In this document: piece by piece, positions 18,471 to 28,719 of the stretch
Position numbering within the stretch: position 1 is the stretch's first letter
How the letters are laid out: every line of letters begins with the position of its first letter
DNA from: Chryseobacterium luquanense
Lineage (GTDB): Bacteria; Bacteroidota; Bacteroidia; Flavobacteriales; Weeksellaceae
Direction: 5' to 3'
DNA: 64,000 nt
NCBI RefSeq assembly: GCF_026460945.1
Contig: NZ_JAOVZV010000014.1
Span: forward strand, 89,360-153,359
Notes under the pieces: model-generated
The model's input: the letters and a program-made list of their open reading frames with translations, nothing else
The model's database searches: none
What the model was told of the DNA's origin: nothing
Position numbers and translations under genes: made by a program

Positions 18471-18955
18471 TGATGAGTCTTTTTGTTTACTAATGTTTTC
18501 CGTTTCTTCGAAGCTAAATTTTCAAGAAAAACCAATATTTTTTTGAATTGTAGTTTCCATTCTTCAGTTTCTTTTTCAGTGAAGTGTATTTTTGATGTTC
18601 CTTCCACAGAAATAAAATATGATTTTCCGTTCCAATTTAAGAAAATTTGTTGTGCAGAAATATTACTTATGTAAAGTCCTGTATCAAAAGAATATTCGGA
18701 GAAAGGCAGTTCGTTTTTATCCACATACTCTAAAAAGTCCCAAATCGATTTTGGGACTTCCTTTAAAACTTCCTGTTTTTCTTCTAATTGAAAACCGGAA
18801 TAATACAAAGATGCTTCTCTAAAATCTTTAATAATTAAATCGAATCCGAAGAGATGTTCTGTAAAGCCATCACTAAAAGAGTAGGCAAAAATATATTCTT
18901 GTTTTAGCCTCAATTCATCATTAAGATATATTATGCATTGTGGTGCTTTATTCAT
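18467..18955 (-). CDS. Unrecognised protein (162 aa) between ATP-grasp and RlaP genes
   Basis: The ATG at 18955 is preferred (162 residues): it is preceded by GAGAAAA and overlaps the end of the ATP-grasp gene by eight bases; a TTG nine bases further upstream is possible. The protein has no signal or membrane segment. The first two thirds look like a beta-rich domain with aromatic strands (FDLIIKDFREASLYYSGF, then IFLNWNGKSYFISVEG); the end is a long basic helix (TEEWKLQFKKILVFLENLA). I do not recognise a family. Overlapping ends on both sides tie it to its neighbours. Confidence 0.65.
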   Translation of the reverse strand: MNKAPQCIIYLNDELRLKQEYIFAYSFSDGFTEHLFGFDLIIKDFREASLYYSGFQLEEKQEVLKEVPKSIWDFLEYVDKNELPFSEYSFDTGLYISNISAQQIFLNWNGKSYFISVEGTSKIHFTEKETEEWKLQFKKILVFLENLASKKRKTLVNKKTHQ

Positions 18956-19691
18956 TTTTCTCAATTTTCACACAACTTTCCACAATAACCTCCAAAGCTT
19001 TCTCTGCATCACAATCATACAAACCGGAACACCAAGCCGGATTCGCCTCAATCAAAGCCCAGCCTTTTCCTTTGATAATTCCAAAATCAAGAACTATCGC
19101 TTTTGGCAGCGTTTCAGAATATTGTTTCATAAACTTGTTGAAAAACTCAAATAGATCTTTTTGCTCAGTTTTAGAAAGCTGATTCGTATCAAATTCATCA
19201 TTTCGCCAATAAGAAGAATAAGTTTTGATTTCATTATTTAAAACAAAACACCTTACTTCAAGTTCCCACTCCACAACTTCTGAGGTAAAAACTGTGCTTT
19301 CCAAATCTAAGGAATCAAAACCTTTGATATTGGTAACTTGATCAAAAACTCCGGCTTTAAAATTTTTAAAATCAGAACATTTAATGAAAATATTTTCTTC
19401 ATCAACGAATTCTTTTAATCGTCCATAAGAAATCTTACGTTTCGTGAATTCTTCTGAAATTTTTGAAAGCCAGTTATCATCGGGTTTTGTTAATGTCAGA
19501 TTGCACTGTTCAGCAACGATTTCTGCATAAATATCTTCTCCATACACTGCAATCACATTTGAACGAAATTCTTCGGGAATGCTCCATTTTGCATTGAAAC
19601 GATTCAATTCGTAAGGTGAATTGATTGATGCTTTTTTCAGATTGTTGCTGTCTTCCGTGTACATGGGAGACAGGGCGATTATATTTTTCAT
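18948..19691 (-). CDS. ATP-grasp domain protein, probable R2K clade
   Basis: 247 residues. The second half has ATP-grasp marks: Lys-rich FIKCSDFKNFKAG (102-114) as the RAGNYA part with two or more lysines, EWELEVR (141-147) and the metal-binding end VLDFGIIKGKGWALIEANP (200-218; Asp202, Glu215, Asn217). The final ANPAWCSGLYDCD is typical of R2K-clade proteins (CDC123 relatives). R2K enzymes have been proposed to ligate peptides or amino acids to proteins and to act in phage-host conflict. It is first of four overlapping minus-strand genes ending in an RlaP nucleotidyltransferase. The exact substrate is unknown. Confidence 0.75.
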   Translation of the reverse strand: MKNIIALSPMYTEDSNNLKKASINSPYELNRFNAKWSIPEEFRSNVIAVYGEDIYAEIVAEQCNLTLTKPDDNWLSKISEEFTKRKISYGRLKEFVDEENIFIKCSDFKNFKAGVFDQVTNIKGFDSLDLESTVFTSEVVEWELEVRCFVLNNEIKTYSSYWRNDEFDTNQLSKTEQKDLFEFFNKFMKQYSETLPKAIVLDFGIIKGKGWALIEANPAWCSGLYDCDAEKALEVIVESCVKIEKNE

Positions 19692-19829
19692 TTTATTTTT
19701 TATAAATCATTACGCTTATTACTAAAATTAAATAAAATTCAATTGTCAGAATATTTTTTTATATTTGGTAATAAGATACTTATGGTTATTTGTTGATTTA
19801 AGGTTGACATTAATTAATTCAAAACACAA

Positions 19830-20288
19830 ATGGGGAAAACAGTTATCCGCATGGAGAAAGATTCTATAATTATTTATACAGTTTTTCACTCAATATTTTA
19901 TATAATTTATTTCATTTTTGCTTATATATGTTTTGTCAAAAATGATAAAGATTTAATAATAATTCCATTTTTAGGATTTTTTATACAAACTTTATTTTTT
20001 ATTCCTTTAATCAATACTCTTTATATACCTATTGTTTTTGACGACAAAGGAATTAAATTTAAAGGAAAGTTTCATTCGTGGGAAAAATCAATGAAAATGT
20101 CTATATCTCACGGCTCTTACGAATCTTCAGAAAATGGTACAGTATTTACATCTAAACTGATTTTATCTACCAAATCAAATGCTGAATCTATAAATTTGTC
20201 ATATTTCAAATTAAAAGTTACAGATGATAAATTGATTGAAATTTTTACAGAATATAAAAAGGAATGGAAAAAAAATAATAAAGAATAA
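19830..20288 (+). CDS. Two-helix membrane protein, hypothetical
   Basis: 152 residues with two hydrophobic segments (about 14-36 and 42-66), then a soluble domain with FDDKGIKFKGKFHSWEKS, resembling small PH-like membrane proteins of Bacteroidota. It points against the surrounding minus-strand genes and separates the RtcB/RlaP pair from the ATP-grasp operon. A start at the ATG at 19851 is also possible. Function unknown; it may be a passenger or may be part of the cluster. Confidence 0.6.
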   Translation: MGKTVIRMEKDSIIIYTVFHSIFYIIYFIFAYICFVKNDKDLIIIPFLGFFIQTLFFIPLINTLYIPIVFDDKGIKFKGKFHSWEKSMKMSISHGSYESSENGTVFTSKLILSTKSNAESINLSYFKLKVTDDKLIEIFTEYKKEWKKNNKE

Positions 20289-20307
20289 TATTTCCAAATT
20301 TTTATAT

Positions 20308-21069
<762 letters not shown>

Positions 21070-21091
21070 TTAATGATTAAAAAATTTCCCT

Positions 21092-21163
21092 AGTTTGTAA
21101 TTCCGGAGGAATCTAAACAATTATAAAAGAAACTTTGCAGAGATTCCTCCTTAATAACAAACT
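21092..21163. repeat. Inverted-repeat (MITE-like) element
   Basis: Left arm AGTTTGTAATTCCGGAGGAA (21092-21111, continuing TCTAAAC) and right arm GAGATTCCTCCTTAATAACA (21140-21159, continuing AACT) are near reverse complements around a short AT-rich middle. It lies between rtcB and the second nucleotidyltransferase. Elements of this form are common in intergenic DNA of Chryseobacterium relatives (from memory). The transcript of rtcB would fold it into a hairpin. Confidence 0.65.
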
Positions 21164-21202
21164 GTTTGAAGATTTTTAGAATAGGAGGTTTATCAACACA
21201 AA

Positions 21203-22654
<1,452 letters not shown>

Positions 22655-22682
22655 TTAATTATTTTTGAGAAAATTTAATGAA

Positions 22683-23015
22683 ATGTTATTTGAACAATTA
22701 GAAAACTCCCAGAAAGAAATACAGTTTAATGATGTTATTGCTTTTATTGATGAGCATTATGATTTTACTCCGACAAAATTTACGAACGGAAATACTGTGA
22801 ATGAGGCAGATCAAAATAATGGTTCGTGTAAAGTTTTCAGTTTTGCAAAGCTGAATGATTTATCTAAAGAAGAAACGCTTGCTCTTTTTGGAGATTTTTA
22901 CAGAGTCGATGTTTTGCAGAATCCTGAAGGAACAGATCATCAGAATATCAGAAACTTTATGGAATTTGGCTGGGATGGGATTTCTTTTGAAGGGAAGGTT
23001 TTGAAGAGAAAGTAG
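22683..23015 (+). CDS. HopJ type III effector family protein
   Basis: 110 residues from the ATG at 22683 (an in-frame TTG lies at 22665). FNDVIAFIDEHYDFTPTKF, then NGNTVNEADQNNGSCKVFSF and the end HQNIRNFMEFGWDGISFEG are the HopJ domain. Despite the family name, it is widespread in bacteria without type III secretion, and its cellular role is not known. It is divergent from rtcB with a gap of about 100 bases and followed by another small gene. Confidence 0.85.
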   Translation: MLFEQLENSQKEIQFNDVIAFIDEHYDFTPTKFTNGNTVNEADQNNGSCKVFSFAKLNDLSKEETLALFGDFYRVDVLQNPEGTDHQNIRNFMEFGWDGISFEGKVLKRK

Positions 23016-23060
23016 ATTTAAATTTATAATCTTTTCACAGAGAAAACTAAAAAACCAATC

Positions 23061-23393
23061 ATGCAATACAGAAAGGAAAAAAAGGTTTGTAATGGGAAAT
23101 TTAAACTCATTACAGATTTAAATGAATTCAAAATGGCACTGTGGATTAACGGTTTTGGACTGGAAAACGCATTTACCGGTGAAGAAATTATTCCTGTGAT
23201 TAAGATTTTTAATCTTGATGATATTGAAGAGGTTGACGGAGAATTTTTGAAGATAAAGTTCAGAATTTATCCAGATGGCTCGAAATATTATGCAGTTGAA
23301 ATACATCCATTTTTAAAAAGCTTTGTGTATGAAAATGAAACGTATTCTACAGATGTTTTTTTCAAAACGATTACGGGAGAAGAGTGGGAATAG
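23061..23393 (+). CDS. Hypothetical protein
   Basis: 110 residues, soluble, no signal peptide. A beta-rich look: FKLITDLNEFKMALWINGFG, then EVDGEFLKIKFRIYPDGSKY and an acidic C-terminal end. It follows the HopJ gene by 45 bases in the same direction, so they may share a transcript. No family recognised. Confidence 0.55.
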   Translation: MQYRKEKKVCNGKFKLITDLNEFKMALWINGFGLENAFTGEEIIPVIKIFNLDDIEEVDGEFLKIKFRIYPDGSKYYAVEIHPFLKSFVYENETYSTDVFFKTITGEEWE

Positions 23394-23441
23394 TGATGCT
23401 AGGAGATTTGTAGTAACTTGACTTCGTGGAATGATTCGTGT

Positions 23442-23496
23442 AACCACCCCGGCAAAAAATCAAAGATTTTTTGCCACCCCTCAAGAGGAGGGAATT
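23442..23496. repeat. Dispersed ACCACCCC..GAGGAGGGAATT repeat, intergenic copy
   Basis: AACCACCCCGGCAAAAAAT, an inner palindrome (GGCAAAAAATC / GATTTTTTGCC), then CACCCCTCAAGAGGAGGGAA. The outer ends match the copy inside the nucleotidyltransferase gene at 17743-17784, with a different middle. It lies just before the WYL regulator gene. Confidence 0.7.
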
Positions 23497-23535
23497 TAAA
23501 CGCTTTAGTCTTTAACTCAACCTTAAACTTTAACT

Positions 23536-24558
23536 ATGTCGTCCAATAAAAACGCTTTGATCCGATACAAAACTTTAGATAAATGTCTGAAGAATAAATA
23601 CAAAAAATACACTTTGGAAGATTTAATTGACGAATGTTCCGAGGCTTTGTTTGAATTTGAAGGCAAAGAGTCTTTTGTGAGCAAAAGGACTGTTCAGCTT
23701 GATCTGCAGAATATGCGAAGTGAAAAATTCGGGTATGAGGCGCCGATTGAGGTTTATGAAAGAAGGTATTACCGGTACAGCGATCCTGAATACAGTATTC
23801 ATCAGATTTCTGTGAATGAAAATGATCTGAAAGCAATGAATAATGCAATACAGATTTTAAAGCAGTTTAAAGATTTTTCAATGTTCAAAGAAATGAATGG
23901 CGTCATTCAGAAACTGGAAGATTCTATACATTCGACCAGCCAGAAATCGATTATTCATTTAGATAAAAATGAGCAGCTGAAAGGTCTGGAACATATTGAT
24001 ATTCTGTATGAAAGTATTTTAAACAAAAAGGTTTTAAAGATTTGTTATAAAAGTTTTAAGGCGAGAGAATCAAATATTATTACGGTACATCCGCAATTGC
24101 TGAAGGAATATAACAACCGTTGGTTTTTGATTTGTTGGCATAAAAAAGCAATTTACAATCTCGCTTTAGACAGGATGGAGGAAATTGAAATCGATGAAAC
24201 GACGGAATATATTGATAAGGATTTTGATGCAGATCGTTACTTTGGTGAAGTCATAGGAGCAACGGTTTCTGAGACGCAAAGACCACAAAATGTCGTCTTT
24301 TTTGTAACTTCACAACATGCACCTTATGTGAAAACCAAGCCATTTCATCATTCTCAGGAAATTATCAAGGAAGACGAAAACGGAACAACTTTTAAAATTT
24401 GTGTTCAGCTCAATTTTGAACTGGAACGAATGATTCTGGGAATGGGAGAGTTTTTAACAGTTTTAGGTCCAAGAAAACTGAAACAGAGAATCGCTAAAAG
24501 TATTAGAATTGCTCATTCAAATTATCAGGCTCAAAATACAACGACTGAAGAATTGTAA
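23536..24558 (+). CDS. WYL-domain transcriptional regulator
   Basis: 340 residues. An N-terminal winged helix (about 1-75, KYTLEDLIDECSEALFEFEG, TVQLDLQNMRSE), a WYL domain (about 145-225) with KICYKSFKARESNIITVHP and NNRWFLICWHKK (the WYL box reads WFL), and a C-terminal WCX part. WYL regulators bind nucleic-acid or nucleotide ligands and often control defence, DNA-damage and RNA-repair genes. It lies about 0.95 kb beyond the rtcB start, with HopJ and a hypothetical gene between; control of the RNA-repair cluster is an inference. Confidence 0.85.
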   Translation: MSSNKNALIRYKTLDKCLKNKYKKYTLEDLIDECSEALFEFEGKESFVSKRTVQLDLQNMRSEKFGYEAPIEVYERRYYRYSDPEYSIHQISVNENDLKAMNNAIQILKQFKDFSMFKEMNGVIQKLEDSIHSTSQKSIIHLDKNEQLKGLEHIDILYESILNKKVLKICYKSFKARESNIITVHPQLLKEYNNRWFLICWHKKAIYNLALDRMEEIEIDETTEYIDKDFDADRYFGEVIGATVSETQRPQNVVFFVTSQHAPYVKTKPFHHSQEIIKEDENGTTFKICVQLNFELERMILGMGEFLTVLGPRKLKQRIAKSIRIAHSNYQAQNTTTEEL

Positions 24559-24617
24559 TTTTGTGTCATTAAAAATTGGCTTGAAAGTTGTAATTTAATT
24601 TCGAAAATAAAATTATT

Positions 24618-24758
24618 ATGAAATCAAGAATATTAAAAGCGGTACTTGCAATGGTAGTCCCTATTGTCATTGAATACGTTATCAAAAAAATTACAGAAAA
24701 AAAAGAAGAAGTGAAGGATGTGAATGCTTCCAATAAACAAATTCCTTCGCCTCACTAA
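24618..24758 (+). CDS. Small protein, 46 aa
   Basis: A short gene starting ATG at 24618 and ending TAA at 24756-24758. The product has a hydrophobic segment (ILKAVLAMVVPIVIEYVI, about 4-21) followed by a charged tail (KKITEKKEEVKD), as in small single-pass membrane proteins. It lies 59 bases after the WYL gene and ends just before a terminator, which supports a real transcript end. No family recognised. Confidence 0.55.
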   Translation: MKSRILKAVLAMVVPIVIEYVIKKITEKKEEVKDVNASNKQIPSPH

Positions 24759-24764
24759 AATTAT

Positions 24765-24795
24765 AAACCTTCCTAATTGGGAGGTTTTTATTTTT
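24765..24795. terminator. Terminator between the 46-aa gene and the LytTR gene
   Basis: Stem AACCTTCC / GGGAGGTT (one G-T pair) followed by TTTTTATTTTT on the plus strand, between converging genes. Confidence 0.7.
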
Positions 24796-25552
24796 CAATC
24801 CATTCTCTGAAAGCTGCTGTCTGACTTTGGCTTGTGATAAGTAGATCTTCCCAGCCTTTAATTTCTAACGCTAAAGCATTTTTCGAATAGCGTTCAAGTT
24901 TTATGATGCTCTTTTTATTGACCAGCTCGCTACGATTAATTTTAAAAAATTCGTTAGGATTGAGCTGAGATTCTATTTCTTTAAGAACAGTTTGATTGAG
25001 TAAATGTTTTTTACCGGAATCATCAAACGCAAAAATAACGCCTTCTTCAGCTTTAAAAAATGTGATCTTTTCAGTTTCTAAAAAATAAATTCCTTTATTG
25101 CTAATCACGCTGAACCGCTCTTTGAAACTTTTAGGCTGAATTTCTTTTTGAATCTGGCTGATTTTCAATAAAATTTCATTAGAAGCATGAGATTTATTAA
25201 GTACTGAAAATTTATTCCAGGCTTTTTGAAAACGCTCTAATGTAAAAGGTTTTAGAAGATATTCGATTCCATTTGTTTCAAAAGCATTCATCCAAAATTG
25301 GTCATAAGCGGTCGTAAAAATAATCGGACAGGAAATTTTCACCTGATCATAAATTTCAAAAGCATTTCCGTCTAATAATTCAATATCCGAAATAATAAGA
25401 TCAATAGATTTTTCTATTTTGAGAAATTCTACAGCTTCTTCCACATTATCGATTTCTGCTGTGATTTCGATATTTTCTTTTAACTCGTTAATAAATCTGA
25501 TGATTTTTTTTCTTGCCGGAATTTCATCTTCAATAATGACTATTTTTATCAT
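24788..25552 (-). CDS. LytTR-family response regulator
   Basis: 254 residues: a receiver domain (1-120) with the acidic pocket Glu8-Asp9-Glu10, phospho-acceptor Asp56 in LIISDIELLDG and Lys in LLKPF, and a C-terminal LytTR DNA-binding domain (about 150-250; NPNEFFKINRSELVNKKSI, LERYSKNALAL). It overlaps the histidine kinase gene by four bases. Together they form the common Bacteroidota LytS/LytTR pair. Target genes are unknown. Confidence 0.92.
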   Translation of the reverse strand: MIKIVIIEDEIPARKKIIRFINELKENIEITAEIDNVEEAVEFLKIEKSIDLIISDIELLDGNAFEIYDQVKISCPIIFTTAYDQFWMNAFETNGIEYLLKPFTLERFQKAWNKFSVLNKSHASNEILLKISQIQKEIQPKSFKERFSVISNKGIYFLETEKITFFKAEEGVIFAFDDSGKKHLLNQTVLKEIESQLNPNEFFKINRSELVNKKSIIKLERYSKNALALEIKGWEDLLITSQSQTAAFREWIEK

Positions 25553-26574
25553 GCTTCTGGAATTATAGGTAGGGTTACGGAAAATTGATGGTTGGTATTT
25601 TGAATTTTTATCTGACTTTCAGTTAGTAAAAAATACTGTTCGTTGAGGTTTTTTAATGCTTTTCCTGATGGAGATTTTGCATTTCTCTTTTGAATACTGT
25701 TATTTGAAACGGTAAGATTTTCATCAATTCTAATGGTAATAAAAACGGGTTTTGTTTCTGTTCCAAAATTATGCTGAATGGCGTTTTCTAATAATAACTG
25801 AAGACTTAGCGGAACAATAAAACCTTGAGATCGATGGCTTTCTATGTTTAGTTGATAAGATTTTCCGTATTTGTGCTGAATCAGTTTGAAATATTTTTTA
25901 ACGAAAGCCAGTTCTTCGTCAATTTCTACCAATTTTTTATCTGAAACCTGCAAAACATAACGGTAAATATCTGCAAACTCATTGAGGAAATCTGATGCCC
26001 TGGCTTTATCTTCTTCAATAAGCTGATCGAGAATATTTAGGTTATTAAATAGAAAATGAGGATTGAGTTGATTTTTAAGCTGATTGATCTTGGTTTCGGA
26101 AAGCATTTCATTAAAATTTGCAATTTGCTGCTGGTTTTTCTGATTTTTTCGGTAGTAATAAAAAGCGAGAAAAAAACTTCCGTAAATAAAAGCATTCAGA
26201 AAGTCTGATATGACATTATTAAGAAATGTTTGCGAATTAAAGTTCCTTTCAAAAGTATCAAAAATAAAAGCTATAATAAGTTTGAAAATATTAAGTATCA
26301 CCAAATATAAAAGAAGGGAAGTTCCAAAGATTTTATAAATTTCTTTAAAATTGAAATTGTCCGATTTTTGCCAATAGATCATCAGGAAACGCATGATCAG
26401 AAAGAGAATACCCGCATTAACAAAATATAATACCGGAGCTTCCGGTGTGAAAGTATACCAGTTGATCTCTCTTTCTGTCTGAAAACGGATTTCTATAGTT
26501 TGAACATAAGAAAAAAGAAAAATAAAGAGTAAAAAGTATTTGTTCTGCTGTATTTCGTTTAAAATTTTCTTCAT
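25549..26574 (-). CDS. LytS/YehU-type sensor histidine kinase
   Basis: 341 residues: about four membrane helices (roughly 12-32, 45-68, 84-108, 125-142), then a His-kinase domain with INQLKNQLNPHFLFNNLN (phospho-acceptor His173) and an ATPase part with LQLLLENAIQHNFG. It has no separate sensor domain, so the stimulus is probably read in the membrane. The four-base overlap with the response regulator gene means the two are made together. Confidence 0.92.
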   Translation of the reverse strand: MKKILNEIQQNKYFLLFIFLFSYVQTIEIRFQTEREINWYTFTPEAPVLYFVNAGILFLIMRFLMIYWQKSDNFNFKEIYKIFGTSLLLYLVILNIFKLIIAFIFDTFERNFNSQTFLNNVISDFLNAFIYGSFFLAFYYYRKNQKNQQQIANFNEMLSETKINQLKNQLNPHFLFNNLNILDQLIEEDKARASDFLNEFADIYRYVLQVSDKKLVEIDEELAFVKKYFKLIQHKYGKSYQLNIESHRSQGFIVPLSLQLLLENAIQHNFGTETKPVFITIRIDENLTVSNNSIQKRNAKSPSGKALKNLNEQYFLLTESQIKIQNTNHQFSVTLPIIPEA

Positions 26575-26585
26575 GATTTTGTTAC

Positions 26586-26622
26586 AACAAAATAGTTCTA
26601 TAAAAATACAGAACTATTTATA
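26586..26622 (-). terminator. Weak terminator after the 26653-27333 gene
   Basis: Inverted repeat AAATAGTTCT / AGAACTATTT in an AT-rich setting between the hypothetical gene and the kinase gene, followed on the minus strand by TTTTG. Plausible but modest. Confidence 0.45.
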
Positions 26623-26652
26623 AAGTTTAGAATTGAATATATTTTTTAAGTT

Positions 26653-27333
26653 TTACTTTGCTGGATTTTCGGGAAATGAAGCGGTAATATTTCCTTTATC
26701 ATCATAAAAATCGAGCTTTGCTTTGTTTTCTTTATCTACATAAAACATCGCTTTAGGTAATCCTTTTGCATCAAAAAGAAACAAACCATCTCTTTGTCCA
26801 CGAGATTTTCCGAGCATAATTCTTGGAGTTCCCTGTTCAAAATTTTTAGTTCTCTGAGATTCATTTTTAGACCGATCGTTGAATGTGAGACTGCTTCCCA
26901 CAAACCTTTCATTGCCTTTTTGATAATCTTCAGATAACAATTGCATGATTTGGTCGCCATCGTATTGATCATGGGTAAATGAAAGCCCCGAAGAATGGCC
27001 ATCCGCATTTTTTTTACCGTCATAGATAAAACCGCCACATTCCAAGCCTTCTTCATTGAAAAATAACATTCCGGAACGTTTTTTACGCTTTTCGTTGGTG
27101 TAAAGGTTATTAATTTTGTTTTTACCGTTTGGAAAGCGGTCTACATTGGTAATTATCATTTTAACGGTGCCATCTTTTTCTACGATATTAATTCTTTCCA
27201 CATCGATTTCTGAAAACTTTTGATTCCCATTACTTTTAAAAGCTGAATTGACTAAAAAGAAAATTGCAATGGCCATAAAAAAGGCAAAAGCTCTTAAAAA
27301 TATAAGCTTTCTGTTGATACGTTTTTCTGTCAT
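26653..27333 (-). CDS. Membrane-anchored hypothetical protein
   Basis: 226 residues with one N-terminal membrane helix (about 9-27) and a soluble part outside the membrane. That part contains several short repeated beta units of the type Asp-x-x-Gly-x-hydrophobic (VEKDGTVKMIITN, LFLFDAKGLPKAMFYVD, KLDFYDDKGNITASFP), suggesting a small beta domain. Resembles uncharacterised Bacteroidota proteins. It could be transcribed with the downstream LytS/LytTR pair if the weak terminator is leaky. Function unknown. Confidence 0.6.
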   Translation of the reverse strand: MTEKRINRKLIFLRAFAFFMAIAIFFLVNSAFKSNGNQKFSEIDVERINIVEKDGTVKMIITNVDRFPNGKNKINNLYTNEKRKKRSGMLFFNEEGLECGGFIYDGKKNADGHSSGLSFTHDQYDGDQIMQLLSEDYQKGNERFVGSSLTFNDRSKNESQRTKNFEQGTPRIMLGKSRGQRDGLFLFDAKGLPKAMFYVDKENKAKLDFYDDKGNITASFPENPAK

Positions 27334-27457
27334 AATTGTTTAATTTTATGACGCAAAAGTATCATGAGTACAAATTGGAATCAAGAACTCTTTTTTGAAC
27401 TAAGGATATAAAGGTCTAAACTAATAATATTATGGGATGAATGAATTTTTAGTTTGA

Positions 27458-28648
27458 TTAAATAAAATCATAAACTCCATTTTTCCAGCCTAAAACTTTC
27501 GAAAAGTCTGCATTGAGCCAATTTTTGAGGATTGTTGCATATACTTTTCTGAAATCTTCGGTGTAAATCAAATCTCCATCGTTGAGTTTCTGCAGATCTG
27601 GAAGCGCGTTCAAAATACCTTTCTTCTTTAAACCTCCGCTGACGAAAAACATCTGGTTTGCTGTCCCGTGATCGGTTCCGTTGCTTGCGTTTTGGGCAAC
27701 TCTTCGTCCGAATTCTGAGAAAGTCATCAGTAAAATATCATTAAAAAGTCCGTTGCTTTTCATATCGGCAACGAAAGATTTTACGGCTTCATTGATTTCT
27801 CCGAAAAGTTTTTCCTGTCTTTCATTTTGATTAACGTGGGTATCAAAACTTCCGATTGAAAGATAATAAACCTGCGTATTAATGTCAGATTTGATTAATG
27901 AAGCGACGGTTTTAAAGTCTTTTCCTAATTTTGAATTCGGGTATTCCTGAGTTGTTTTTTTAGCTTTACTTTTTTCAAAAATATAATCGGCGTTGTTGAT
28001 GGTCGAGCCTAAAGTTTGGTATAAATAAGAAACTGTTTCGTCATCATGATGATGATCGTGGTCGTATAAAGATTTGAAATATTTTTCCTGACTGGTCTGA
28101 TATAATTTTTTTGGATCTTTGAAGGCGAAAGCTTTGTTGTTTTCTCCCTTTAAAGCCAAACTCAGCATATCATCAACTTCCAAAGCCTGAGTAGGATGGT
28201 CGCAATTGTAACATTCTTCATCTAAAAATCTTCCAAGCCAACCCGTTTCTAAATATTCATCACTTTTGCTTGCGGAATGCCAAATATCCATGCTTCTGAA
28301 GTGGGATTTATCGGGATTTGGATAACCAACATTATTTAAAACGGAAAGTTCGCCATCATCAAAAAGTTCTTTAAAATAGGAGAGTGCAGGGTTGATTCCC
28401 GTTTCATCATTTAAAACTAAAGAATTCTGAATGGCAATTTTATTTCTTTCTTTAAAATAAATGTCATTTTTTGTTGGAATAATCGTGTTCAAACCATCGT
28501 TTCCACCTGTAAACTGCAGAACAATTAAAATCTTTTGATTCGGGTTCAATGCATTATCCAAAGTCATCGATTTTAGAAAACCAGGCATCAATAACGAAGC
28601 GGTTGCCAATGAACTTATCTTTAAAAATTCTCTTCTTTTTATAATCAT
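27458..28648 (-). CDS. DUF1501 protein (Tat-exported)
   Basis: 396 residues. It starts with a twin-arginine signal, RREFLKISSLATASLLMPG, so it is exported folded. FTGGNDGLNTIIP, TGWLGRFLDEE, SIGSFDTHVNQ, TFSEFGRRVAQNASNGTDHG are typical of DUF1501, sulfatase-fold proteins. These are encoded next to DUF1800 genes in many bacteria; both are needed together in unknown surface or periplasmic processes. Here it directly follows the DUF1800 gene, with a heptanucleotide repeat in the 71-base gap. Confidence 0.9.
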   Translation of the reverse strand: MIIKRREFLKISSLATASLLMPGFLKSMTLDNALNPNQKILIVLQFTGGNDGLNTIIPTKNDIYFKERNKIAIQNSLVLNDETGINPALSYFKELFDDGELSVLNNVGYPNPDKSHFRSMDIWHSASKSDEYLETGWLGRFLDEECYNCDHPTQALEVDDMLSLALKGENNKAFAFKDPKKLYQTSQEKYFKSLYDHDHHHDDETVSYLYQTLGSTINNADYIFEKSKAKKTTQEYPNSKLGKDFKTVASLIKSDINTQVYYLSIGSFDTHVNQNERQEKLFGEINEAVKSFVADMKSNGLFNDILLMTFSEFGRRVAQNASNGTDHGTANQMFFVSGGLKKKGILNALPDLQKLNDGDLIYTEDFRKVYATILKNWLNADFSKVLGWKNGVYDFI

Positions 28649-28684
28649 GATTTTTTTTCTTTGATTAATAAAACTAAATTTCCC

Positions 28685-28719
28685 TAACTTCTAACTTCTA
28701 ACTTCTAACTTCTAACTTT
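28685..28719. repeat. Heptanucleotide tandem repeat (TAACTTC)n
   Basis: Four exact copies of TAACTTC from 28685 plus a fifth altered copy (TAACTTT) reach the stop codon of the DUF1800 gene. The tract is in the gap ahead of the DUF1501 gene and could change length by slippage. Confidence 0.9.
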
